Part shown: positions 44,894 through 54,002 of the stretch, in pieces | Position numbering within the stretch: the stretch's first letter is position 1 | Layout of the letters: every line of letters starts with the position of its first letter | Assembly: GCF_024529955.1 (NCBI RefSeq) | Contig: NZ_AP024854.1 | Span: 1,302,001 to 1,366,000, forward strand | Direction of reading: 5' to 3' | DNA: 64,000 nucleotides | From: Photobacterium toruni | Lineage (GTDB): Bacteria > Pseudomonadota > Gammaproteobacteria > Enterobacterales > Vibrionaceae | Notes under the pieces: generated by a model | Databases searched by the model: none | What the model was told of the DNA's origin: nothing | The model's input: the letters and a program-made list of their open reading frames with translations, nothing else | Program-made: the position numbers and the translations under genes

Positions 44894-45853
44894 TTATGGT
44901 TTTGTCCATATTTGAGTATTAAGATCGAGTTCGTCAACAATGTTAATAACAAACTTTAGATCATAATAAATAGCGGCAATAAAAGTTAAAGAATCAGCTT
45001 GCTGGAATAATTTAGGTTCAAAATAATTTTTAGAACTAGATATTGCAATATAGAGATGATCGTCGACGAATGAGAAAGCTATCGTATGATCTGAGCGATT
45101 ACTAAAATTGATTAGTCGCTGTATCATTGCCGGCGATAATAAGTATTGAGCTTCAGTTTGATCATTACTATAGACATTAAACAGTTGAGAAAATTCAGGA
45201 TCGTTAAGGATCACTTGTTGTTGGTTATTACTAAATATATCGGATAGTTTCTGATCTGTAGCTGAAAAAATATTATGGTCATTAGGGATAATAGTTGTTT
45301 GACCTGAAAAGTGTTTATTGGCATCAGCAACAAAAAAAAGCCCTTTAAAAATAGTATGCCATTGATCTTGGTTTTTACCGCTGTTATCACGGCTTTGGGT
45401 TTTGTATTCAGTGTGTAATTCTGAAAAGCGTAAATAAGTTTTGTCTATTTGACCTTCAATAAAATCTTCTCCACGATAGCGATCATAATGACGACCAAAG
45501 AGAGCACTATTTTTATAATCTTGCTTATTTATGCATTGTGTCGGTTGGTAATTAAAGCTGTTATCAATTGAACTAATGAGTTTGGTAATTATTTTATGCT
45601 TATAATCTTTTTTATATTGATCCCAACGTTTGTTGTATAAGCGGTGCATTACGATGGCGATAATAATCGAAAAAATAATGCCAAATGCTTGTAGATTAAA
45701 CATAAAACTTAGTGGAATGGTAATAATAGCAAAACCTAACCCAAGCAATAATGATAACCAATATTGTTTTATAACTTTTTTACGATCATGATCAAGCGCT
45801 TCAAGTTGAGGCTTTAGGTGAGTTTCATAAAGTACAGTAAGTTTGCTGTCCAT
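44894..45853 (-). CDS. DUF3137-like membrane protein
   Basis: The 319-residue product has two adjacent membrane helices (about 32-71) after a charged N-terminal coil, then a large cytoplasmic domain. The block DPEFSQLFNVYSNDQTEAQYLLSPAM is the DUF3137 signature as I know it. Function is unknown. It has no partner; neighbours point away or towards it. TTATCC-type binding site is weak, but the start fits the family. Confidence 0.75.
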   Translation of the reverse strand: MDSKLTVLYETHLKPQLEALDHDRKKVIKQYWLSLLLGLGFAIITIPLSFMFNLQAFGIIFSIIIAIVMHRLYNKRWDQYKKDYKHKIITKLISSIDNSFNYQPTQCINKQDYKNSALFGRHYDRYRGEDFIEGQIDKTYLRFSELHTEYKTQSRDNSGKNQDQWHTIFKGLFFVADANKHFSGQTTIIPNDHNIFSATDQKLSDIFSNNQQQVILNDPEFSQLFNVYSNDQTEAQYLLSPAMIQRLINFSNRSDHTIAFSFVDDHLYIAISSSKNYFEPKLFQQADSLTFIAAIYYDLKFVINIVDELDLNTQIWTKP

Positions 45854-46014
45854 GAATATTTATATCCTACTGCTTAAATAAGTGTGTCGTATTAATGTTA
45901 GTGTTTTTAGTGTCGATAATTTTAAATAACGGTAACATTATTATTTCCTCTATATAAACTAATAGGTAAGATCACGGCTGTTATTATCTATACGAAATCT
46001 ATCCTTTAGTTATA

Positions 46015-46043
46015 ACGAAAAAAGCCTTGTAAAAACAAGGCTT
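46015..46043 (-). terminator. Terminator of the GNAT gene
   Basis: AGCCTTG pairs with CAAGGCT; read leftward it is followed by a T run. It is 33 bases beyond the gene's stop. Confidence 0.8.
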
Positions 46044-46075
46044 AAATGAAAATTAATCGTTATTATTTATTATGT

Positions 46076-46570
46076 TCAAGAGGCGATAGTGGCTGGTATA
46101 TGAGATTCAGTTAGATTTTTCGTCATCATACAAAATTGACGGCGAGGCGTAAAACCATGCTTTTCATAGAAATTGCGAGCACCAGCATTGCCGATATTAA
46201 CTTCAAGAGATAACGCCTTGACACCATCTTGAATAACTAAGGCTTCAAGTTGGGGTAATAATTCGGTTCCAATACCATGTTGACGCCAATCTGCTTTTAA
46301 ATAGAATTGATCGATTAATCCTATTTTTCCACCATGCTCAAGGCTAAAGCTATAGCTTACAATAACATGCCCAACAATATGTTTAAGACCTTGCTGTTCT
46401 ACTTCAATAAACCATGCTTGTCCCAGTTTTGGGTTACTTAATAGCTGCTTTACCGCAATCATGGTTTGTTCTGCTTTTTGAGGCAAGGCTTCATAATCAA
46501 ATAATTCATCTATTAATTGAAGAAACTTATTAAGTGAAGAAAGTGTTGGTGTGCTGAGAGAAATATTCAT
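46076..46570 (-). CDS. GNAT family N-acetyltransferase
   Basis: The 164-residue product has the acetyl-CoA binding motif A (RQHGIGTELLPQLEAL, near 95-112) and motif B (NAGARNFYEKHGFTPR), typical of GNAT acetyltransferases. The substrate cannot be told from sequence. It starts at ATG 46570 and is single. Confidence 0.85.
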   Translation of the reverse strand: MNISLSTPTLSSLNKFLQLIDELFDYEALPQKAEQTMIAVKQLLSNPKLGQAWFIEVEQQGLKHIVGHVIVSYSFSLEHGGKIGLIDQFYLKADWRQHGIGTELLPQLEALVIQDGVKALSLEVNIGNAGARNFYEKHGFTPRRQFCMMTKNLTESHIPATIAS

Positions 46571-46875
46571 ATAGAGTCCCTAAGTTAACGCCTTATCGTT
46601 GAAAGCTTTTTTGGTTACAACGTGTAAGTAAATTGTTGTTTTTTCATAGAGTAAATATCTTTTTAATTTGTAATCTAGCAGATATATGACAATTGAGTCA
46701 TAGAAATGTTCATATTTTTGGTGAAATAGCACTGTATTTTATGATTTTTACTTTTTGGATAACAATAAAAGTAATATGCCTAAAGTATGAATGTATACGA
46801 AAATGAAGTTTTTAATGCATATCTGTGATTTGCTTCCTATAATACCGAATCTTTTGTAAGTAGCGGAGCCAGTCA
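46571..46875. promoter_or_regulatory. Divergent promoter region of the GNAT gene and rsuA
   Basis: A consensus -10 element TATAAT lies at 46838-46843, 33 bases before rsuA, without a good -35. The rest is AT-rich and unremarkable. Confidence 0.45.
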
Positions 46876-47574
46876 ATGAGGCTTGATAAATTCTTAGGTA
46901 CCACTTTAGGTATCACCCGTAGAGAAGCAGGTAAACTTCTTCGTGATAAAATGATTGAAGTTGATGGAGAAATTGTTCGCAGTGCTTCTTTCTCTGTTGG
47001 TGACGATAACAATGTAGAATTTAACGGTCGTCCACTTCGCCTACAAGGGCCTCGTTACTTCATGTTGAATAAACCACAAGGTTTTGTGTGTTCACATGTT
47101 GACGATTTCAATCCGACTGTTTTTGTATTGTTTGATGAAGTTAGCCCTGAAAAAATGCATGTGGCAGGACGTTTAGACAGTGATACAACGGGTTTAACAT
47201 TATTAACTGATGATGGCCAATGGTCACACCGTATTACTTCTCCACGTCATGTGTGTGAGAAAGTATATTTTGTAGAAACAGCTGATCCTATTGTTGCTGA
47301 AAATATTGCGCAATTTGAAGCGGGTGTACAATTAAATGGCGAAGAAGGACTTACTCGTCCAGCGAAGCTAGAAATTGTGGGCGAACGTGAAGGTGTACTA
47401 ACCATTACTGAAGGTAAGTATCATCAAGTAAAGCGTATGTTTGCAGCTGTCGGTAACCGTGTTGTTGGTTTACATCGTGAGCGTGTAGGCGCACTTGAAT
47501 TAGATGAAGATCTAGAACCTGGTCAATACCGTCCATTAACAGCTGAAGAGATTGCATCATTCTTAGCTAAATAA
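46876..47574 (+). CDS. rsuA: 16S rRNA pseudouridine-516 synthase RsuA
   Basis: RsuA isomerises U516 of 16S rRNA. The 232-residue product has an N-terminal S4 RNA-binding domain (MRLDKFLGTTLGITRREA) and the catalytic block GRLDSDTTGLTLLT with Asp101. Full-length agreement with E. coli RsuA. GGAG precedes the ATG. As in E. coli, bcr follows, and radD lies on the other side. Confidence 0.95.
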   Translation: MRLDKFLGTTLGITRREAGKLLRDKMIEVDGEIVRSASFSVGDDNNVEFNGRPLRLQGPRYFMLNKPQGFVCSHVDDFNPTVFVLFDEVSPEKMHVAGRLDSDTTGLTLLTDDGQWSHRITSPRHVCEKVYFVETADPIVAENIAQFEAGVQLNGEEGLTRPAKLEIVGEREGVLTITEGKYHQVKRMFAAVGNRVVGLHRERVGALELDEDLEPGQYRPLTAEEIASFLAK

Positions 47575-47598
47575 TATTAGTCTTTGTTTTATATACTG

Positions 47599-47632
47599 AA
47601 AAAGCATAAATCTTGTTATTTGTGCTTTTTTT
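47599..47632 (+). terminator. Terminator of rsuA
   Basis: AAAAAGCA and TAAAT face ATTT and TGCTTTTT with one unpaired base, followed by more T. It separates rsuA from bcr. Confidence 0.7.
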
Positions 47633-47801
47633 ATAAGTTATATAAGTAAGTAAAAATTCCTTAGAATAAGATCGATTAGAAATTTTTTATTTCCTATTAG
47701 GAAAGTATGATTACTGTTTTTTTAGCGTACAATAGGAATATTATCTGTTCAATAGCAATTATATTTGACCTATTATTGTTATCTTTATAAAAAGAATCCT
47801 T

Positions 47802-48992
47802 ATGACTCAACAAGCCACATCTAAATTGAGTTTACAGCTCATTCTCATACTCGGTGCTATTGCTGCTTTAACCCCTTTTGCTATTGATATGTATCTGCCT
47901 GCAATGCCTAACATTGCGAAAGATTTTTTAGTCTCTCCGAGTGCAGTACAAGTCACATTAACGGCTTATACGGCAGGCTTCGCTTTTGGTCAGTTAATTC
48001 ATGGGCCATTAGCTGATAGTTATGGCCGACGACCAATGCTGATCGCGGGAACGATTAGCTTCTTGGTATTAACCGTTTTAGGTGCGTTGAGTACTAATAT
48101 TACTGATTTAACAATTGTTCGAGTTGCACAAGGTTTTGCAGGAGCTGCGGCTGCCGTTATTATTGGTGCACTTGTACGTGATATGTTTGAACGTGAAGAA
48201 TTTTCACGGACAATGTCATTTGTTACTTTGGTGATGACAATTGCGCCTTTAATTGCTCCAGTGCTTGGTGGTCATCTTTCAGTTTGGTTTGGTTGGCGTG
48301 CTGTATTTTGGGCATTAGCTATTTTTGCCGTTATTGTTTTGATTTCGATTTTATTTAAGATTAAAGAAACACTGCCGAAAGAAAAGCGTATTCCATTTCA
48401 TTTGTCATCGATTATTAAAAATTACAAACGGTTATTATCAAATCCTGTTGCTTTTGGACTTATATGCTGTAGTGGTTTTTCTTTTGCGGGTATGTTTACG
48501 TTTTTAACGGCAGGCTCTTTTGTATATATTGATATTTATGGTATTAGCGTTGAGAATTTTGGCTATTACTTTTGTTTAAATATTCTTTGTATGATTCTAT
48601 TTACTAGCATCAATGGCCGTTTTGTGAAACGAAAGGGTACACATTGGATGTTACGTTTTGGTTTGGTAATACAGCTGGTTGCAGGCATATTGCTACTTAT
48701 TGGGCAATGGCTAGATTTAGGGTTATGGGGTGTTGTTATCCCTGTCGCTTTATTTATTGGTACATTATCTACTATTGGTAGTAATACGATGGCGTGTCTA
48801 CTGTCGAGCTATCCTCAGATGGCGGGTACGGCTTCTTCTTTAGGTGGAACGTTCCGTTTTGGTATTGGTTCGATAGTGGGTGGCCTTGTAGCATTAATGC
48901 CAGACAGTAATGCATGGCCGATGGCGTTAACAATGGCATCATGTGCTATATTGTCAGGCGGTTTTTATTGGTTCCTTGCACGCACAGCCTAG
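47802..48992 (+). CDS. bcr: Bcr/CflA family multidrug efflux MFS transporter
   Basis: The 396-residue product is a 12-helix inner-membrane drug exporter. FAIDMYLPAMPNIAKDF, the MFS motif A GPLADSYGRRPML, and LVRDMFEREEFSR place it in the Bcr/CflA group. In E. coli bcr adjoins rsuA, as here, which supports the name. A gene of DUF2913 type follows by 45 bases. Confidence 0.9.
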   Translation: MTQQATSKLSLQLILILGAIAALTPFAIDMYLPAMPNIAKDFLVSPSAVQVTLTAYTAGFAFGQLIHGPLADSYGRRPMLIAGTISFLVLTVLGALSTNITDLTIVRVAQGFAGAAAAVIIGALVRDMFEREEFSRTMSFVTLVMTIAPLIAPVLGGHLSVWFGWRAVFWALAIFAVIVLISILFKIKETLPKEKRIPFHLSSIIKNYKRLLSNPVAFGLICCSGFSFAGMFTFLTAGSFVYIDIYGISVENFGYYFCLNILCMILFTSINGRFVKRKGTHWMLRFGLVIQLVAGILLLIGQWLDLGLWGVVIPVALFIGTLSTIGSNTMACLLSSYPQMAGTASSLGGTFRFGIGSIVGGLVALMPDSNAWPMALTMASCAILSGGFYWFLARTA

Positions 48993-49037
48993 AGGTTGTG
49001 TGGTGATTTGATATTTTTGGATTGTTTGAAATAAATC

Positions 49038-49691
49038 ATGACCATTTTTTTTAATGAAATTTACAATGTAGTTAACAGTGGGTTAGTGGCTTTACAAGAG
49101 GCACAAGCAACAGGTAAAGCACAGAAGAACCCTGTCAGTGAAAGTATATTTTTAAGTGCTTGGGTAACAAAAGTACTTAAACAACATAGTTTTGATCGCT
49201 GTGTAGTGAAAACATTGCAGGAATGGCAGCAACAATCACGAACCATGGGTAAAAATGCACAGCTAAAATTGCAGTTTGAACGTTTAGCTGAGACTTACGC
49301 GAAAGTTACTGATGAGCAAGGGCAATCAACAGTTATTTCACCTGCAGTCATGACAACCTTTTATACTGCGTTAGAACAGCAAGATTGGTTAGTAACTAAT
49401 GAATACGAAGTTAATCGTAAAGTGAGTCATCACACAGACGGTAAAGCATCGTTAGTGGTTTGTTCAGCGCAATATGCGGCATCAATGAATGATGAGGGTG
49501 AGTTAGTTAAACCACTATCATTGTACGTGCGTGGTAATGTGCAGCAGTTTATTGATACTGCTTATCAACATGGCATCTTGTTGTTTAAAATTACTGATTA
49601 TAAATCTAAAGTTAAATTTCATGGGGAATATATAATTTACCCATTAAATACTGGCTCTCATTTACCAGAGTTACCTACTCGAACGCTATAA
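49038..49691 (+). CDS. DUF2913-like protein
   Basis: The 217-residue cytoplasmic protein has no signal or membrane helix. The segments SESIFLSAWVTKVLK, HHTDGKASLVVCS, LSLYVRGN and ITDYKSKVKFHGEY fit my memory of the DUF2913 family of Vibrionaceae and enterics. Function is unknown. It stands just after bcr on the same strand and ends at a strong hairpin. Confidence 0.68.
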   Translation: MTIFFNEIYNVVNSGLVALQEAQATGKAQKNPVSESIFLSAWVTKVLKQHSFDRCVVKTLQEWQQQSRTMGKNAQLKLQFERLAETYAKVTDEQGQSTVISPAVMTTFYTALEQQDWLVTNEYEVNRKVSHHTDGKASLVVCSAQYAASMNDEGELVKPLSLYVRGNVQQFIDTAYQHGILLFKITDYKSKVKFHGEYIIYPLNTGSHLPELPTRTL

Positions 49692-49709
49692 ATCAAGTTG
49701 AATCATACA

Positions 49710-49735
49710 CTAAGCCGCATTATTGCGGCTTAGTT
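49710..49735. terminator. Bidirectional terminator
   Basis: ACTAAGCCGC pairs perfectly with GCGGCTTAGT around a 6-base loop between convergent genes. U-runs are short. Confidence 0.7.
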
Positions 49736-49781
49736 GTATTTGCTATAACCCAAAAAGGACATAGATAGCATTAGCCGGCTA

Positions 49782-50945
49782 TTATGATGACTTTATTGAT
49801 AGAGCAGAGTTAAGAAAACGATGAAAGAGCGTCAGTGTTATTGCAATAATAGCGCAGATGACAAGTGTAATACCAAGATCGGCTACTATTGCCGCTTTAT
49901 GTAAGCCCGCCCCAATAATGAGATAATAAAATAATCCCAGTAATGCGCCAGCACTGCCTAAATGATCACGGTAGTTATTTAATGCTGTACTTAATAAGTT
50001 AGGTAAAGCTAAACCAAATGACAAAGAGACAAAAATCATCGGTAAGAAAAACCAGATGACGTTTTGTAATAGATAAATGCCACTACTACTTATAAGTAAT
50101 ATAATTGACGCTAAAGTAATAATTGTTTGTGGCATTACATATCGACGTAATAATCGCATATTAAACATTGCGCCAAGAATTGAGCCTAAAGTGAGTACAG
50201 CACTGGTGTAGCCAAATAATTTAATGCTGATATTTAACTTTTCAAACATAAAAGGAGCCAGAGTGTAATAGGAGAATAATGCAATATTAAAAATGGCAAC
50301 CATTAACATTATGTACCAAATATGTAGGTCTTTGAGCATTTTGATACCAACAGAGAGCAAGCTATCTCGTTGGATTTGGGGCGGTTTCGTTTCAGGTAAT
50401 TGCTGTAGACTCCAACAGAGTAATACACTTGTTAGTGCTATCATGCCAATAAATGCCCATTTATAGCCACCATGAACGGTTAACCAACTGCCAACTATCA
50501 TGCCAATAATCGGGCTGATTCCAATTGATGTTCCAATAATAGAAAATACACGCCCAAGCTCTGCACCTTGGTAACAATCACGAAGAATGGTTTGGGTACA
50601 GACAGAGCCAACTGCTGCGCCAAAGGCACTGCACCCAAAGCAGATAAGAAGCAGAGTAAATGTTGATACAAATAAGGTGATGGTGGCAAAGCTAATAAAA
50701 ACGATCAGTCCCAGTAGTATTGAATAACGACGACCAATGATGTCACACATTCTTCCCCAAAAAACGACTCCAATAGCAAAGGCGATAAAGAACACTGACA
50801 TACCTTGTGCTGCCGTTGAACCTGTGATGCCAAAATGGGTTTTAATTGAGGTTAATGCAGGGCTATACATAGTTTCGATGAGTTGTGGAAACATTAATAA
50901 TGTCACTGCTAAGGGCATCGATATTTTATTAATATTATTATTCAT
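49782..50945 (-). CDS. MFS transporter, Bcr/CflA-like
   Basis: A 12-helix exporter, 387 residues from ATG 50945; a TTG at 50990 would add 15 hydrophilic residues and lacks a binding site. FPQLIETMYSPALTSIKTHF and motif A FWGRMCDIIGRRYSI mark the drug-exporter DHA1 group. It is divergent from an AraC regulator gene, a typical arrangement for inducible efflux. The substrate is unknown. Confidence 0.85.
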   Translation of the reverse strand: MNNNINKISMPLAVTLLMFPQLIETMYSPALTSIKTHFGITGSTAAQGMSVFFIAFAIGVVFWGRMCDIIGRRYSILLGLIVFISFATITLFVSTFTLLLICFGCSAFGAAVGSVCTQTILRDCYQGAELGRVFSIIGTSIGISPIIGMIVGSWLTVHGGYKWAFIGMIALTSVLLCWSLQQLPETKPPQIQRDSLLSVGIKMLKDLHIWYIMLMVAIFNIALFSYYTLAPFMFEKLNISIKLFGYTSAVLTLGSILGAMFNMRLLRRYVMPQTIITLASIILLISSSGIYLLQNVIWFFLPMIFVSLSFGLALPNLLSTALNNYRDHLGSAGALLGLFYYLIIGAGLHKAAIVADLGITLVICAIIAITLTLFHRFLNSALSIKSS

Positions 50946-51082
50946 ATGATTTTTATTATTTCCATGATGTTGCTCTAAAAATATAAGCAAAAACGATGCT
51001 TTTTATTAATATATGAGAAAGTTAGCGTAAATATACGTATCGTTTCATCATGGTAATTATTATAATGTGCTCATTTTTGAGC

Positions 51083-51116
51083 TTATATTAATATAAAGAC
51101 TATATATATTAATATA
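51083..51116. promoter_or_regulatory. Paired palindromes in the MFS-araC intergenic region
   Basis: TTATATTAATATAA (51083-51096) and TATATTAATATA (51105-51116) are palindromes whose centres lie exactly 21 bases apart, two helical turns. They end 19 bases before the regulator start. Candidate operator, though AT-richness makes chance palindromes more likely. Confidence 0.45.
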
Positions 51117-51135
51117 AGGACAAATAACGGAAGCT

Positions 51136-51909
51136 ATGGCATATATTGAAAATGATCAGCGATTTTGTCCCAATGACTTTGACAGTTTAGTGATTGGCCT
51201 TGCAGCAGACATTGGTGATCATAATTCTGGTGAACATCGGCATGATAAAGATCAGCTATTATTCTCTCATCATGGTTGTATGGTGATCACCCTAGAAGGA
51301 ACTAAGTGCGTTTTACCTCCTATGCGTGCAGCTTGGATCCCCGCAGGCATTTTGCATAATGCGCAAATGACCAATGTAATACAATATCGTTCCTTATATT
51401 TTTCCCCATCATTACAACCACAACTTAGTCGTAAAATGAAGATTATTGATATTAATCCATTGATGGCAATATTGCTTGAAAGAATGTCAATGTGGGCGTT
51501 TGATAAACCCAATGAAGAACAATTAAATTCAGTTAATCTATTGATAGAAGAGCTTAATTTTGCTACTGAAAGTCATTTAAATTTACCGTTACCTCATGAT
51601 GTTAGATTAGTTAAGTGGCTTGAAGAGATTAACTCGCCAAATTTTATTGCACCGACATTAGCCGATCTTAGCGTGTTAGTGGGAGCAAGCCAGAAAACAA
51701 TTACGCGTATTTTTAATAAAGAAACAGGAATGCCATATCAAAGTTGGCGTCAGCAATGGCGATTGTTAACGGCCATTGAATTATTATCACAACGGCAACG
51801 TATTTCAGAGGTCTCATATCGGTTAGACTTTGCTAATGACAGTGCATTTATTAGCTTTTTTCGTCAAAAAACAGGATTGACCCCACTTAACTTTATGGCT
51901 GATTTTTAA
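51136..51909 (+). CDS. AraC family transcriptional regulator
   Basis: The 257-residue product has an N-terminal cupin-like sensor (GEHRHDKDQLLFSHHG, RAAWIPAGILH) and a C-terminal AraC double helix-turn-helix (ADLSVLVGASQKTITRIFNKETGMPYQSWRQQWR, given here as a region near 172-206, and FANDSAFISFFRQKTGLTP). It resembles regulators of the NimR/YeaM type that control a divergent MFS gene, which is the case here. Its TAA overlaps the stop of the convergent M23 gene in the shared bases TTAA. Confidence 0.88.
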   Translation: MAYIENDQRFCPNDFDSLVIGLAADIGDHNSGEHRHDKDQLLFSHHGCMVITLEGTKCVLPPMRAAWIPAGILHNAQMTNVIQYRSLYFSPSLQPQLSRKMKIIDINPLMAILLERMSMWAFDKPNEEQLNSVNLLIEELNFATESHLNLPLPHDVRLVKWLEEINSPNFIAPTLADLSVLVGASQKTITRIFNKETGMPYQSWRQQWRLLTAIELLSQRQRISEVSYRLDFANDSAFISFFRQKTGLTPLNFMADF

Positions 51910-52580
51910 TCAAGATCATCGCGTTTAAGGATCAAATTAGGGTTGGGGCAGTTATTGCGGTAAAAATCTAACTCTGCGGGATCAACAACTCCAATATAAT
52001 CATCGGTATTGGTTCCCATATTCTCAATGATCTGTAAATGAAGATGTGGAGCCCAACCGCCATTTTCTTCTGTTGTGCCTATTGCTGTAAATTGTTGCCC
52101 AGCTTTTATATGATCGCCTACATGTAAGTGCGTATGGGCAGCCTGATGAAGATGACCATACAAAGTAAAAAAGGCTATTCCCTCAAGCTGATGGCGTAAA
52201 ATAATAGTAGGACCATAGTCACCATCATTTTGATGATTAGCAATGCTATGAACATCGCCATCAAGTGGTGCAAACACCGGCGTTAAAGAAGGGACACCTA
52301 AATCAATCCCCATATGAACGGTACGATTTTTACTGTCACTAAAATTTTTTTTATCTTGATAAATTAGCCGTTGTTCTGCATAACGACCAATCACTATTTG
52401 TGCGTTCATTGCTGTTGACTGACGGGCTATTTCATCAGCAAAGCTGTGATCGGCGGTAACACTTTGCCAAAGCACACTGGCAGGGGAAAGATCAACAATG
52501 AGTCCACGCCCAAATTGAAGTGGCTCTGGGATCACCGCATGAAACTGATGAGCTTGAAGTGCACTGGTTAATGGTGTCAT
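51906..52580 (-). CDS. M23 (LytM-type) metallopeptidase without signal peptide
   Basis: The zinc site is complete: HMGID (His95, Asp99 counted from the ATG at 52598), His149 and HLH (185, 187). There is no signal peptide or membrane helix, unlike cell-wall M23 enzymes. The end, CPNPNLIL, and the VFAPLDGDVHS and ENGGWAPHLHL stretches recall M23 domains found fused to class III aminotransferases and kinases. I start at ATG 52580, with AAGGA about 9 bases upstream; ATG at 52598 would add 6 residues. It follows an MFS gene at very short distance, so the two are one operon. Confidence 0.82.
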   Translation of the reverse strand: MTPLTSALQAHQFHAVIPEPLQFGRGLIVDLSPASVLWQSVTADHSFADEIARQSTAMNAQIVIGRYAEQRLIYQDKKNFSDSKNRTVHMGIDLGVPSLTPVFAPLDGDVHSIANHQNDGDYGPTIILRHQLEGIAFFTLYGHLHQAAHTHLHVGDHIKAGQQFTAIGTTEENGGWAPHLHLQIIENMGTNTDDYIGVVDPAELDFYRNNCPNPNLILKRDDLD

Positions 52581-52602
52581 ATATGTTGTCCTTTTCATTA
52601 TC

Positions 52603-53838
52603 TTAATTAGCCGCCGTAACGAGCTTTGCTGCCTTTTTAGGGACGATAATCATCGCAATCACATAACCGATGGCGGCAATCGCTGTCGGTAGAATTAAAT
52701 CAATATTGACAAATACACTGGTCAAATAACCACTTAATGTCCATGCAAGCCCTACCATTGCACTTGACATCGCCATTACCCAACCTTGATCTGCTTCACT
52801 GGCTCTGTCTGATAATGCCGTAATATAAAAAGGAAAAGCAATCGCAACCATGACAGCAGTAAATATCATCGCAGCGATGTGTGTATTTGGTGTGGGTGTT
52901 ACTGCTAATAAAATCATACCAATCGCTGCAAATAGGGTTGTTATCCGCAATGCTGATAATACATTAATACGCGCTAAAATCAGCCGAGGAAGCAATAATA
53001 ACGAACAGATCATAACAACACCAATAGCCATCATAAAATATTGGTAGAAGCTGCTTTCTACACTAATCCCCCATTTTTGAGGAAAAATAAACGCAATATT
53101 TTGAAAGTATAAACTCCAACTAAACTGGCAAATAAAAACGATCGCTAAACAAGCCAATAAACCAGATTGACTGCGTTTCAATGGGGCAACAAAAGAGAGT
53201 GGGTTTTCATTGTGTAAAGTAACTTGCGGCGGTAAACGAACAAGGTTTAACAGCACTAAACAGAAGATAGCAATAATAAGACAGGCATAAAATGGCGCTT
53301 GAGTACCATAGGTTGCTGATAATTTGCTGCCTAATGCTGGTCCAAATGACATTGCCGCTGTCATTACGATTGCCACCATACTCATTAACGTCGCTTTGGT
53401 TTTACCACGGCTATTATCAGCAAGAATCGCTTGTGCAATTGGTTGACTGGCAGAGCCAAGGCTATTGATCATGTTTCCTGCAAATAATAATGCAATTGAT
53501 CCGATCACAATGGCATAGATCGGTATTGCAAAACCAATAGCGGCAATGATTAAACATAAGACCATGGTCATTTTACGGCTAAAACGGTCAGCGAAACGAG
53601 CAATGAATGGGGTAAAAAACATTGAGATAAAGGGAGCTGCTGACATCACCGTACCAAATAAAGTACGACGTTGTTCGATTGACATATTTTGTGCGATAGC
53701 AAGTGAGTGATCCGTTAAAAATAAACTCACATAAGCTGGGATCGTAATAAAAAAGCCCGCAGAGCCAAGGAAGATAATGCAATAGAGCGTAAATAATGAG
53801 GTGGGTTTTAACGCCAAATGTTGGGTTGAAGTTGGCAT
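52603..53838 (-). CDS. MFS transporter, SetA/sugar-efflux-like
   Basis: The 411-residue, 12-helix inner-membrane transporter has MFS motif A in the form FIARFADRFSRKMTM and a conserved region FAGNMINSLGSASQPIAQAILAD, which recalls sugar efflux transporters of the Set group and related drug/H+ antiporters. Substrate unknown. It is the first gene of a two-gene operon with the M23 peptidase; the partner suggests a peptide- or amino-acid-like cargo, which is inference only. Confidence 0.82.
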   Translation of the reverse strand: MPTSTQHLALKPTSLFTLYCIIFLGSAGFFITIPAYVSLFLTDHSLAIAQNMSIEQRRTLFGTVMSAAPFISMFFTPFIARFADRFSRKMTMVLCLIIAAIGFAIPIYAIVIGSIALLFAGNMINSLGSASQPIAQAILADNSRGKTKATLMSMVAIVMTAAMSFGPALGSKLSATYGTQAPFYACLIIAIFCLVLLNLVRLPPQVTLHNENPLSFVAPLKRSQSGLLACLAIVFICQFSWSLYFQNIAFIFPQKWGISVESSFYQYFMMAIGVVMICSLLLLPRLILARINVLSALRITTLFAAIGMILLAVTPTPNTHIAAMIFTAVMVAIAFPFYITALSDRASEADQGWVMAMSSAMVGLAWTLSGYLTSVFVNIDLILPTAIAAIGYVIAMIIVPKKAAKLVTAAN

Positions 53839-53943
53839 GTGTCGTGAGATCCTGACGGTGATAATAATCGACTATTTTAATCAGGTATTACGATGAATCA
53901 AGTTATTACGTATAGTATTGATATGGATATTAATAAATGAATA

Positions 53944-53980
53944 ACGCCTTGTGGGTGAAATACTAATCACAAGGCGTATT
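53944..53980 (-). terminator. Terminator-like hairpin after the 54003-54575 gene
   Basis: ACGCCTTGTG (53944-53953) pairs perfectly with CACAAGGCGT (53968-53977). The T run is better on the rightward side. Confidence 0.6.
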
Positions 53981-54002
53981 TTTAAGCGAATAATTACGAG
54001 GA

